Source: Pseudonocardia abyssalis (GTDB taxonomy: Bacteria > Actinomycetota > Actinomycetes > Mycobacteriales > Pseudonocardiaceae). From it: a stretch of DNA of 64,000 bases. Under the pieces are notes generated by a model that was not told the DNA's origin, did no database searches, and saw only the letters and a list, made by a program, of their open reading frames with translations. Below are positions 16,581-23,860 of the stretch, in pieces. Position numbers and translations under genes: made by a program. The DNA lies in the NCBI RefSeq assembly GCF_019263705.2, contig NZ_JADQDK010000001.1, positions 4,030,001 through 4,094,000 of the forward strand, written 5' to 3'. The first letter of the stretch is position 1. Each line of letters opens with the position of its first letter.

Positions 16581-16611
16581 GTTACCGGTGGTTACTGTTA
16601 CCACAGGTAAC
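16581..16611. promoter_or_regulatory. Two tandem TetR-type operators (site 2)
   Basis: GTTACCGGTGGTTAC (16581-16595, one mismatch in symmetry) and GTTACCACAGGTAAC (16597-16611, perfect), centres 16 bases apart. They lie in the divergent region between AurF-like paralogue 1 and the secreted protein gene at 16676. The same pair spacing is seen at 21423-21453. Confidence 0.7.
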
Positions 16612-16675
16612 GTGACGGGCCCTCAGTTGTCAACACCCACCCGCCACCGCCGGTCGGGTCGCGCGTTGTACGGGT

Positions 16676-17572
16676 ATGAACACCGCGGTCCGCGTCGCCG
16701 GGTACGCCACCGCGCTGGCCGTCGTCTTCGGTGCGGCGTTCGGCGTGGGGTCGGCGGTCGGCGAGCCCCCCGCCGCCGTTCCCGCCGTGGCGGCCCACCC
16801 GTCCGGCGGGCACTCCTCGGACGGGCAGTCCTCCGACGGGCAGGCGCACGGCGCGGACGACGGCGGCACCGACGGGCTCGCCGCCACCGCCGCGGGCTAC
16901 ACGCTCGTCCCGGCCGTCGACACACTGGAGCCGGGGATGGCGGGCGAGTACGCGTTCACCGTCACCGGATCGGACGGGGCCCCGGTCACCGCGTTCGACG
17001 TCGAACACGAGCAGTTGCTGCACCTCGTCGTGGTGCGCCGCGACGCCGCGGGGTTCCAGCACCTGCACCCCGCGCTCGGGCCCGACGGCGTGTGGCGGGT
17101 CCCGCTGACGCTGCCCGCGGGCGGGATCTACCGCGTCTACGCCGACTTCGTGCCGACCGGCGGCCCCGAGCTCGTGCTGGGCACCGACCTGTTCGCGCCC
17201 GGCGACTTCACCCCGATCCCGTTCGGGCCGTCGCGGGTGGCGCAGGTCGACGGCTACCAGGTGCGGCTCGACGGCGACCTCGTCCCCGGCACGTCCTCGC
17301 CGGTGTTCGCCACCGTCAGCCTCGACGGCGCCCCGGTCACCGACCTGGAGCCCTACCTCGGCGCGTTCGGCCACCTCGTCGCGTTGCGCCGCAGCGACCT
17401 CGCCTACCTGCATGTGCACCCCAGCGCGGCGACGCCCGCCCCGACCGACCGCTCGGGACCCGGCGTCGCGTTCGTCGCGGAGGTGCCGGCGTCCGGCGGG
17501 TACCGGCTGTTCCTGGACTTCCGGCACGGCGGGGTCGTGCGGACCGCCGAGTTCACCGTCGACGTCGGCTGA
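16676..17572 (+). CDS. Secreted or membrane-anchored metal-site-like protein
   Basis: A 298-aa protein with an N-terminal hydrophobic signal (VAGYATALAVVFGAAFGVGSA, residues 7-27). A His/Ser/Gly-rich linker (residues 44-60) follows, then two similar beta-rich halves. Each half carries a paired histidine pattern: LLHLVVVRRDAAGFQHLHP and FGHLVALRRSDLAYLHVHP. Such HxH motifs suggest metal (possibly copper) binding outside the membrane. I do not recognise an exact name. The next gene, five bases downstream, is a degenerate copper-ATPase relative, which supports a copper-related theme. Confidence 0.7.
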   Translation: MNTAVRVAGYATALAVVFGAAFGVGSAVGEPPAAVPAVAAHPSGGHSSDGQSSDGQAHGADDGGTDGLAATAAGYTLVPAVDTLEPGMAGEYAFTVTGSDGAPVTAFDVEHEQLLHLVVVRRDAAGFQHLHPALGPDGVWRVPLTLPAGGIYRVYADFVPTGGPELVLGTDLFAPGDFTPIPFGPSRVAQVDGYQVRLDGDLVPGTSSPVFATVSLDGAPVTDLEPYLGAFGHLVALRRSDLAYLHVHPSAATPAPTDRSGPGVAFVAEVPASGGYRLFLDFRHGGVVRTAEFTVDVG

Positions 17573-17577
17573 CGCGC

Positions 17578-18765
17578 GTGGCCGACGTGCGACCCGGCAC
17601 CGGTGCGGCGGCGGCCGCCACGGTGGCCGTCGTCGTGCTCTCGGCGGCACCTCCGTGGCAGTTCCGGAACTGGCAGTGGGTCGCCCTCGCACTGGCGGTA
17701 CCGGTGGTACTGGTCGGGCTGCGGTCGGTGCGCTCCGTCCGCGACACGACCGGCCTGCTGACGGGGGCGGGCGCGCTCGGCGCGCTCGGCTGGTCGGTGG
17801 CGGTGCTGCTGATGGGCGGGGCCGGGGTGCCCGGCATGACCCAGCCGCCCGGAGCGCCGGTGCTGGCGCTCGACGCGGCGGCCGCGCTGGCGGCGCTGCT
17901 GCTCGTCCGCGACCGGCCCGGTGGTGCGCCGGGCGAGGTCCGCGGGGTGCGCCTGCTCGGGTTGGCGCTCCCGGCTCTCTCCGTGGCCGCGCTGGGATTC
18001 CGGCTGGGCGCGGGGGACGCCGCCGGCGGGGCGGCTGCGGCGGTCGCGGTGCTGGTGGCCGGATGCCCGTGCGCCCTGCTGCTGCTCCCCCGGCTCGCCG
18101 ACGGTCCGCCGCGGATCGTCGTGGCCGCCGCGCACGGACCCGGAGTCCTGCGCACGGCGGGCGCACTGCACGTCGCGCAGGGCGGGACGGCGCCGGTCGG
18201 CCACGCCGTCGCCACCGCGGCGCAGGCCCGGCACGCGACTCTGCCCGGCGTGTCCGACCCCGACGGCGACCCCGCCACCGGCCTGCGCGGAGTGGTCTCG
18301 GAGCTGGACGGCCCGGACCGGGTCGTCGCGCACGCGGCACTCGCCGGACCGCCGGGCTGGCTGGCCGCCCACGGCGTGTCCCCCACCGAGGCCGCGGCAC
18401 GGGCCGCCGCGCGCGGGGTCGAGGTGTGGTGCGTCGCGTGGGACGGGGTGGCGCGCGGCTGGCTGGAGATGGCGACGGCCCCGCGGGCGGGCACCCGCAG
18501 GCGGCGGACCGCACAGGTCGCGGCACTGGTCGCGGCCGCGCTCGGCGCGGCCACGGCCACCACGGGCGCGCTGGGCCCGGCCACCGCGGGGGCCGTCCCG
18601 GCCTGCGTCGCGCTGCTGGTCCTCGCGCTGCGGGCGCTGCCGCTTCCCGACGGGAGCGGCCCACCCGATCGGGGCTACCAGCGGGTAGTGTGTGGCTTCG
18701 CCCCGGACCGGGGCACGCACGCGATCGGAAGGCCGCCGCCGATGACCCACTCCCCGGGCCGATGA
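17578..18765 (+). CDS. Degenerate copper P-type ATPase-like membrane protein (catalytic motifs lost)
   Basis: A 395-aa protein. PPWQFRNWQWVALALAVPVVL (residues 25-45) and the following membrane helices match the entry helices of copper P1B-ATPases. VAVLVAGCPCALLLLPRLADG (157-176) matches the ion-channel CPC helix, with Cys163 and Cys165 intact. Then TAPVGHAVATAAQARHATLP (204-223) resembles the SEHPxxxAI segment of the nucleotide-binding domain with the key His lost. Missing are the TGE actuator motif, the DKTGT phosphorylation site and GDGxND, so it cannot pump by ATP hydrolysis. The frame is open and codon use looks normal. The GTG start follows the secreted protein stop by five bases; the end overlaps the TetR start (ATGA). 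Confidence 0.6.
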   Translation: MADVRPGTGAAAAATVAVVVLSAAPPWQFRNWQWVALALAVPVVLVGLRSVRSVRDTTGLLTGAGALGALGWSVAVLLMGGAGVPGMTQPPGAPVLALDAAAALAALLLVRDRPGGAPGEVRGVRLLGLALPALSVAALGFRLGAGDAAGGAAAAVAVLVAGCPCALLLLPRLADGPPRIVVAAAHGPGVLRTAGALHVAQGGTAPVGHAVATAAQARHATLPGVSDPDGDPATGLRGVVSELDGPDRVVAHAALAGPPGWLAAHGVSPTEAAARAAARGVEVWCVAWDGVARGWLEMATAPRAGTRRRRTAQVAALVAAALGAATATTGALGPATAGAVPACVALLVLALRALPLPDGSGPPDRGYQRVVCGFAPDRGTHAIGRPPPMTHSPGR

Positions 18766-19385
18766 CCGAGGCCACCGCGCCCCCCAACCGCGGGGCGCGC
18801 CTCTCCCGCAGCGCCCGCCGCGCGCAGCTGCTCGTCGCCGCCCGCGACGTGTTCGCCGCGCAGGGCTACCACTCCGCGGCGATGGACGACATCGCCGAGA
18901 AGGCCGGCGTCAGCAAGCCGGTGCTCTACCAGCACTTCCCCGGCAAGATGGAGCTCTACCGGGCTCTGCTGACGACCTACGCCGACGAGCTGGTCGACCG
19001 CGTCCGTGCGGCGCTGAGCCACCCCGGCGACAACCGCGACCGCGCCCGCGCGTCGGTCTCGGCGTACTTCGACTTCGTCGCCGACGAGGGCAGCTCGTTC
19101 CGACTGATCTTCGAGTCCGACCTGCGCGGCGAGCCGGAGGCGGCTGCCGTCGTCGAGGGGGCGTCGAGCCGCTGCATCGACCTCATCGCCGAGGCCGTCA
19201 CCACCGACGCCGGGCTCGACGAACCGCGCGCACGGCTGCTCGCCGTCGGGCTGGTCGGACTGAGCCAGGTCACGGCGCAGTACTGGCTCGACTCGGGCAA
19301 GACCGTGCCCCGCGACGAGGCCGTCGAGCTGGCCGCAGGCCTCGCCTGGCGCGGCCTGGCCGGCTTCCCGCTGATCAGCCCCTGA
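18762..19385 (+). CDS. TetR/AcrR family regulator (Rv3208-like)
   Basis: A 207-aa repressor. The N-terminal helix-turn-helix is clear (LLVAARDVFAAQGYHSAAMD, DIAEKAGVSKPVLYQHF, residues about 20-60). The C-terminal ligand domain includes ADEGSSFRLIFESDLRGEPE. Position near moeZ and DUF3107 matches Rv3208 of M. tuberculosis. The start overlaps the stop of the degenerate ATPase gene by four bases (ATGA), so it may be translationally coupled to it. Its target is not known; the GTTACC palindromes are more likely those of the second TetR at 21454. Confidence 0.85.
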   Translation: MTEATAPPNRGARLSRSARRAQLLVAARDVFAAQGYHSAAMDDIAEKAGVSKPVLYQHFPGKMELYRALLTTYADELVDRVRAALSHPGDNRDRARASVSAYFDFVADEGSSFRLIFESDLRGEPEAAAVVEGASSRCIDLIAEAVTTDAGLDEPRARLLAVGLVGLSQVTAQYWLDSGKTVPRDEAVELAAGLAWRGLAGFPLISP

Positions 19386-19610
19386 CACCCGACCCCGCCG
19401 CCCGCCCGCCCCGGCTCGTGGCTCGCGGCTCCGTGTCCGCGGCTCCCAGCCCGGATGCCGCGCCCCGGATGCCCGCGCCCGAATGGCAGCAAAGCCACCA
19501 TGCCGCAACGAGATGGCAGCAAAGTGGCCTTGCTGCCATCGGGGCGGGGCGGGGCGGGCGCGGGACGGGGCGACGGTGCCGCCCGAGGAGCCCGGGCGGC
19601 ACCGCGCGTC
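19386..19610. repeat. Convergent intergenic region with repeated atggcagcaaag and hairpin
   Basis: About 225 bases with no gene. atggcagcaaag occurs twice (starting 19483 and 19513). The second copy forms an 11-bp perfect hairpin, gatggcagcaa (19512-19522) with ttgctgccatc (19530-19540). It sits between convergent genes ending at 19385 and 19611 and is a likely two-way terminator. A G-rich tract (ggggcggggcggggcggg) follows from 19541. Confidence 0.6.
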
Positions 19611-20507
19611 TCAGGAGGCCCGGTGCCGCTCCGTCCCGACGGCCCCGCGGACCAGTGCGCCCAGCCGCCCCGCAACTCCCGCGACCCGCTCCACCGGCAG
19701 CATGTGGCCCGCGTCGGGGAAGATCGTCAGGGCCGCCGACGGCAGCGCCGCGTGGATGCGCCGCGACGCGGAGACCGGGGTGAGCTTGTCGCGCGACCCC
19801 GCCAGCACCACGGTCGGGATCCCGGCGAACACCGCCAGCGCGGCGTCGCGCTCGTGCGCGGCGAGCGTCGGGCGGAACCCGGACACCGTCGACGGGCGGC
19901 AGGCGGCCACGGCGCGCACGGTGATCCGCACGGCGTCGCGGTCGGCCCGGGGCCCGAGCAGCAGCCAGCGCATCGCCGGGGCCAGCGCGCGCGGGCTCCC
20001 CAGCCGCGACCCCGCCGACCAGCGCTTCGACCCGTAGAGCCGCTCCTCCACCCGCCGCACGACGGGCACGGTCCGCTGCGGAAGGCCGAACGAGGTGTTC
20101 GCCAACCCGCCCGACGCCGTCGCGACGAGCGCGATCCCGGCCGCGCGGGCCACGACGTCGGGATGCCGGTCGGCCAGCGCCATCAGCGTCATGCCGCCCA
20201 TCGAGTGCCCGGCCAGCACCAGCGGCCCGGTGGGTGCGACCTCGGCGATGACGAGCGCGAGGTCGTCGGCGAGCTGGTCGAGCGTCAGCGACGCGGGGTC
20301 GGCGACGCCGGAGCGCCCGTGCCCGCGGTGGTCGTAGCGCACGACGCGCACACCGGGCCCGGCGAGCGCGGCCGCGACGGGCGCCCAGGTCGAGGAGTCG
20401 AGCGTCCAGCCGTGGGCGAGCACGACCGTCACGGGGGCGTACTCGGACCCGTCGACCTCGAGGTGCAGGGGTACGCCGTCCGCGGCGGTCAGGGATGGGG
20501 TGGACAT
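19611..20507 (-). CDS. Alpha/beta hydrolase downstream of diiron oxygenase 2
   Basis: A 298-aa alpha/beta hydrolase. VVLAHGWTLDSSTW (residues 28-41) is the oxyanion region and LAGHSMGGM holds nucleophile Ser102. The acid lies in VVLAGSRDKLTPV and the base in FPDAGHMLPVE. It resembles epoxide hydrolase/haloperoxidase-type folds, but the substrate is unknown. The ATG overlaps the stop codon of the AurF-like gene (TGATG), so the two are translated together. This suggests that the hydrolase acts on or near the oxygenase product. Confidence 0.85.
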   Translation of the reverse strand: MSTPSLTAADGVPLHLEVDGSEYAPVTVVLAHGWTLDSSTWAPVAAALAGPGVRVVRYDHRGHGRSGVADPASLTLDQLADDLALVIAEVAPTGPLVLAGHSMGGMTLMALADRHPDVVARAAGIALVATASGGLANTSFGLPQRTVPVVRRVEERLYGSKRWSAGSRLGSPRALAPAMRWLLLGPRADRDAVRITVRAVAACRPSTVSGFRPTLAAHERDAALAVFAGIPTVVLAGSRDKLTPVSASRRIHAALPSAALTIFPDAGHMLPVERVAGVAGRLGALVRGAVGTERHRAS

Positions 20508-21409
20508 CAGACCAGGTGCGCCTTCCGCCAGAGGATCTCCGTCGGCCCGCCGATGAGCTTCTGCTCGCGCAGGAAGGGCACCAGCTTGCGCGCCGACCAC
20601 CGCATCATCTCCTGATGGTGCGGGTTGGCCTGAGCGGTCCGGTACCCCACGGCGGGGTCGATGCCGACCGACTTGTACACGTCGCGGTGGATCAGGTTCG
20701 TCGCGACGACGTAGGCGATCCGCGCGGTGAGGTAGTTGGCCAGGGCGCGCTCGGCGACGTTGACCTTCGGCATCATCCGGACGAGCTCCTCGCGGGCGTA
20801 CCTGACGTGCCGGGCCTCCTCCGTCACGTGGATCCTGTTGACCATGCGCGTGAGCGGCTGCACGGTCTCGTCGCGCATCGCCTCGCGCTGCATCTGGTCG
20901 AGGATCTCCTCGACGAACAGCGTGCCGGCGAACATCGCGGGGCCCGAGGCGACGGCCTTGAAGAGCCGGCCCAGCTCGTGGGTGACCCGGCGCGGCCGGT
21001 AGTCCGGCACGCCGCAGTGCGCGTTCATCCTCGCGAACATGATCGAGTGCCGGCACTCGTCCGCGATCTCGACCAGCGCGTACTGGATGTGCCCGCTGCG
21101 GGGGTCCCGGTCGTAGGAGTACCGCAGCAGCATCTGCATGAGGATCATCTCGAACCACAACCCGATGCGCGCGACGCTGCACAGCTCGTGGATCGACAGC
21201 GTGCGCTTCTGCTCGTCGGAGAGCGTGTCCCACAGCTCGGTGCCGTAGAGCGAGACGCGGTGCTCCGGCACGCCCCACATCCCGTCGACGAGTGGCGCAC
21301 TCCAGTCGATGTCGATGCTCGGTTCGTAGGAGTGGTCCATCGACGACTTCAGCAGCCGGGCCGCGGTCGCCTCGCGGTCGCCCACCTTGCTCGCGATTCC
21401 AGCAGTCAT
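20507..21409 (-). CDS. AurF-like diiron oxygenase, paralogue 2
   Basis: A 300-aa paralogue of the gene at 15664-16575, closely matching through most of its length (RLLKSSMDHSYEPSIDIDW; GLWFEMILMQMLLRYSYDRD; EEARHVRYAREEL). The diiron ligands are present: Glu87, Glu118-X2-His121, the EE pair near 168, and the C-terminal H-X3-E-X2-H (IHVTEEARH). The start at 21409 is chosen for its strong AGGAGG site six bases upstream. Paired GTTACC operators lie just upstream at 21423-21453, shared with the divergent TetR gene. Its product or substrate is unknown; N- or C-oxygenation is the family reaction. Confidence 0.87.
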   Translation of the reverse strand: MTAGIASKVGDREATAARLLKSSMDHSYEPSIDIDWSAPLVDGMWGVPEHRVSLYGTELWDTLSDEQKRTLSIHELCSVARIGLWFEMILMQMLLRYSYDRDPRSGHIQYALVEIADECRHSIMFARMNAHCGVPDYRPRRVTHELGRLFKAVASGPAMFAGTLFVEEILDQMQREAMRDETVQPLTRMVNRIHVTEEARHVRYAREELVRMMPKVNVAERALANYLTARIAYVVATNLIHRDVYKSVGIDPAVGYRTAQANPHHQEMMRWSARKLVPFLREQKLIGGPTEILWRKAHLV

Positions 21410-21422
21410 CGCCCCTCCTAGT

Positions 21423-21453
21423 GTTACCAACGGTAACTGTTACTTCTGGTACC
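21423..21453. promoter_or_regulatory. Two tandem TetR-type operators (site 3)
   Basis: GTTACCAACGGTAAC (21423-21437, perfect palindrome) and GTTACTTCTGGTACC (21439-21453, degenerate), centres 16 bases apart. The second ends exactly where the TetR GTG begins, so it covers that gene's -10 region. This is a classic autorepressor layout. Confidence 0.7.
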
Positions 21454-22140
21454 GTGCCTCCAGTGGAGCCTCCTGTCAAGCCGACCGACCGCCAGGCCCG
21501 CCGCGCGCAGCGCCGGGCCGAGATGGTCCAGGCCGCGATGGACGCGGTCCGCAGGCACGGCCCGGGCGTCTCGGTCGCCGACATCGCCGCCGAGGCCGGC
21601 ATCACCAAACCCGTGCTCTACCGCCACTTCGACGACCGCGCCGACCTGCACCGCGCCGTCGGGCACGAGGCCGCCGCGCTGCTCATGGCCCGCATCGCCC
21701 CGGAGCTGATGAAGAACCGCGAGCCCAAGGAGCACATCCGCGGCATCATCGACGGCTTCCTGTCCGGCGTCGATGACGAGCCACAGCTCTGGCGCTTCGT
21801 CGTACACAATCCCGGCGAGCACACGCCGGGAGCCGAGGTCGTCGACGACGTCCGCCAGACCATCGCGAGCCTGCTGTCGTCGCTGATCGGCGTACGCCTG
21901 CGCGAGGCCGACCTCGACCCGGGCGGCGCGGAGGCCTGGGCCATCGGGCTCGTCGGCATGGTGCAGAGCGCGGGCGACTGGTGGCTGGAGCGCCAGACGA
22001 TGAGCCGCGAGGCCATCACCGACTACCTGACCACGCTGATCTGGGGCGGTGTCGCGGGTGTGCTCGGCGACGAGAACGCCGCCACCCCGCACGCCCCGCT
22101 GCGCCTGCTGCCGCCCACCGGAACGGGAGAGCCGACATGA
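21454..22140 (+). CDS. TetR family regulator, probable controller of the diiron oxygenase regulon
   Basis: A 228-aa repressor. The helix-turn-helix (AAMDAVRRHGPGVSVADIAA, EAGITKPVLYRHFDDRADLH) lies near residues 25-65. The C-terminal domain (LWRFVVHNPG; MVQSAGDWWLERQTMS) is of the TetR_C type. The GTG at 21454 abuts the operator pair and has no ribosome binding site, so the mRNA is probably leaderless; GTG 21463 is an alternative. It is divergent from AurF-like paralogue 2 and overlaps the following DUF4873 gene (ATGA). It probably represses itself and the oxygenase operons that carry GTTACC sites. Confidence 0.85.
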   Translation: MPPVEPPVKPTDRQARRAQRRAEMVQAAMDAVRRHGPGVSVADIAAEAGITKPVLYRHFDDRADLHRAVGHEAAALLMARIAPELMKNREPKEHIRGIIDGFLSGVDDEPQLWRFVVHNPGEHTPGAEVVDDVRQTIASLLSSLIGVRLREADLDPGGAEAWAIGLVGMVQSAGDWWLERQTMSREAITDYLTTLIWGGVAGVLGDENAATPHAPLRLLPPTGTGEPT

Positions 22141-22466
22141 CCGACGACGAGCACGAGGACGGCTACCGGGGGCCCGCGACGCTCACCGTCGACGGGCGGG
22201 ACGTGCCGGTCCGCGTCGTCCTGGGCGCCCGGCACGAGCCGCACGACGGACGGTTGCACTGGTTCGGGCGACTGTCGCTGGAACGCGACGTCGAGCCCGC
22301 TCTGCTCGGCGCGCTCACGGCCGCGTCGAGCCGGCTGGAGCTGCGCACCGACGGCGGTCGCGCCGACGCCCGCATCGGCGATCAGGACCCGTGGGGCCGC
22401 TACCGGGTCACCGGCGTCGGCCGGCTCCCGTACGCCGTCGAGGAACCCGCACTCGACGACGACTGA
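22137..22466 (+). CDS. DUF4873 domain protein
   Basis: A 109-aa soluble protein with the DUF4873 pattern: GYRGPATLTVDGRDVPVRVVL, LHWFGRLS, then DPWGRYRVTGVGRLPYAV. The family often occurs alone or fused to flavin monooxygenases in actinobacteria and has no proven function. The ATG overlaps the TetR stop (ATGA), so it belongs to the TetR transcript and probably to the same oxygenase regulon. Confidence 0.8.
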   Translation: MTDDEHEDGYRGPATLTVDGRDVPVRVVLGARHEPHDGRLHWFGRLSLERDVEPALLGALTAASSRLELRTDGGRADARIGDQDPWGRYRVTGVGRLPYAVEEPALDDD

Positions 22467-22527
22467 TCCCGACCGGATGTACCGGCCGGGACCGTCTCAC
22501 CGCGTCGGACCCGCTGCGTCGGACGGA

Positions 22528-22749
22528 TCAGACGAAGCCGACCCGGCGACCCTCCTCGGGCGCGATCTCCACGTAGGCGATCTGGGCCGAGCGGACGATG
22601 TACTTGCGGCCCTTCTCGTCGACCAGCCTCAGCAGGCCGTCGCCGCCACCGAGTGCCTCGTCGACCAGCTTCGAGACCTCGTCCGCCGTCTGGTCGCTGG
22701 ACACCACGAGCTCGCGCTGGCTCTCCGCGATGCCGATCTTGACCTCCAC
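22528..22749 (-). CDS. DUF3107 family protein (Rv3208A-like)
   Basis: A 73-aa conserved actinobacterial protein. It starts MEVKIGIAESQRELVV and continues with a DGLLRLVDEKGRKYIVRSAQ core. Length and position (between the TetR gene and the ferritin-like/helicase genes) match TB9.4/Rv3208A. The GTG follows AGGAGGT. The function is not established. Confidence 0.9.
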   Translation of the reverse strand: MEVKIGIAESQRELVVSSDQTADEVSKLVDEALGGGDGLLRLVDEKGRKYIVRSAQIAYVEIAPEEGRRVGFV

Positions 22750-22878
22750 GGGGGGACCTCCTGGTCGTCATGTGTGTACGTGCGCCGACCAGGCTAGTCG
22801 AGCGGACGGGCCCGGGCATGGACGGGCGGTGTGCCGTGAGCGAACCACGGCCGTGACCGAAGCACGGCCGTGACCGAA

Positions 22879-23544
22879 CTAGGACAGCCCCAGCTTCGTC
22901 ATCCGCTTGCCGTGGTTGGACTGCAGGCGCCGCAGCAGGGCGCCGATCCCGGCGAGGTCGCCGGAGCCGGTGACGATGAACTCGGCCAGCTCGTCGCGCT
23001 CGGCGACGATGTGCTGGGCCTGGGTGACGGCCTCGCCGAGCAGCCGCCGCCCCCACAGGGCGAGGCGGTCGTGCACCTGGCGGTCGGCCGCGCATGCCGC
23101 CTTCACCTCGCGCTCGGCGAACGCGCTGTGCCCGGTGTCGGCCAGCACGTGGCGCACGAGCTCGCCGGTGGGGCCGGACACCCAGGCCGCGACCTCGCGG
23201 TAGAAGTCGGCCGCGAGCCCGTCACCCAGGTAGGCCTTGACCAGCGACTCCAGCCAGCTCCGCGGCGCGGTCGAGGCGTGGTAGCCGTTCCACATGACGA
23301 CGAAGGGCGCCATCGCGTCCTCGATCGGCACGCCGATCCCCTGCAGGTGCTCCTCCAGCAGCCGGAAGTGCCCGATCTCCGCGGCCGCCATCGACGACAG
23401 CGCGGCCCGCCCGCTCAGCGTCGGGGCGTGCCGGGCGTCCTCGGCGAGCCGGTCGAACGCGGACAGCTCGCCGTAGGCCAGCACCCCCAGCAGGTCGATC
23501 GTGGCCCGGCCGGCGGCGGTGCCGCCGTCGACCGCCGTCACCAC
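22879..23544 (-). CDS. Ferritin-like (MiaE_2-type) protein, Rv3210c-like
   Basis: A 221-aa all-helical protein. The E-X6-Y type helices are seen in [18 protein letters not shown] (residues about 24-41) and [20 protein letters not shown] (52-71, with the E-X2-H diiron-type motif EIGH). A later [12 protein letters not shown] holds a further ligand set. It resembles the ferritin-like family related to tRNA hydroxylase MiaE. The actual activity is unknown. Its position before rhlE is conserved with M. tuberculosis Rv3210c. Two adjacent GTG codons (23544, 23541) could start it. Confidence 0.82.
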   Translation of the reverse strand: MVTAVDGGTAAGRATIDLLGVLAYGELSAFDRLAEDARHAPTLSGRAALSSMAAAEIGHFRLLEEHLQGIGVPIEDAMAPFVVMWNGYHASTAPRSWLESLVKAYLGDGLAADFYREVAAWVSGPTGELVRHVLADTGHSAFAEREVKAACAADRQVHDRLALWGRRLLGEAVTQAQHIVAERDELAEFIVTGSGDLAGIGALLRRLQSNHGKRMTKLGLS

Positions 23545-23860
23545 AGCAGGAGCCCTGATCTGCGCATGGTCCGAAGCCTAGAGGGCGGCGCCACCCGGTC
23601 GGGGCGGCACACGTCACGCGACCACCCGTACTCCGCACTGCCGTGCGGGGTGACCCACGGGGTAGGATGCGACCCAGCGCAGCACCCGTACGGGGTGCGC
23701 GCTTACCCGCGGCCCGCATCCGACGACGGTCAGGCCGCAACGACCTGGTGCGTGCAGCGCCTCGTCGGCTCTCCCGCACGGTGAGGCCCCGAACCGGGCG
23801 CCCGCGCCGCGCGGTCGACGAGCCGGCCCCGGCAGTTGTGCGCGGAGAGAGGCGATCACC
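23545..23860 (+). other. Divergent promoter region and long 5' leader of the DEAD-box helicase gene
   Basis: About 316 bases without a gene, holding the promoters of the ferritin-like gene and of rhlE. The part before rhlE includes a short hairpin (gcacccgtacggggtgc, near 23683-23699). It ends in ggagagagg (23844-23852), a ribosome binding site eight bases before the proposed CTG start. Long leaders are common in RNA helicase genes; regulation is not shown. Confidence 0.45.

Noticed and set aside
12994..18765. A 1,923-codon open frame on the plus strand
   Set aside because: Apart from the part from 17578 on, it reads antisense or out of frame through well-supported genes. Its Arg/Ala/Gly-rich sequence is a high-GC artefact.
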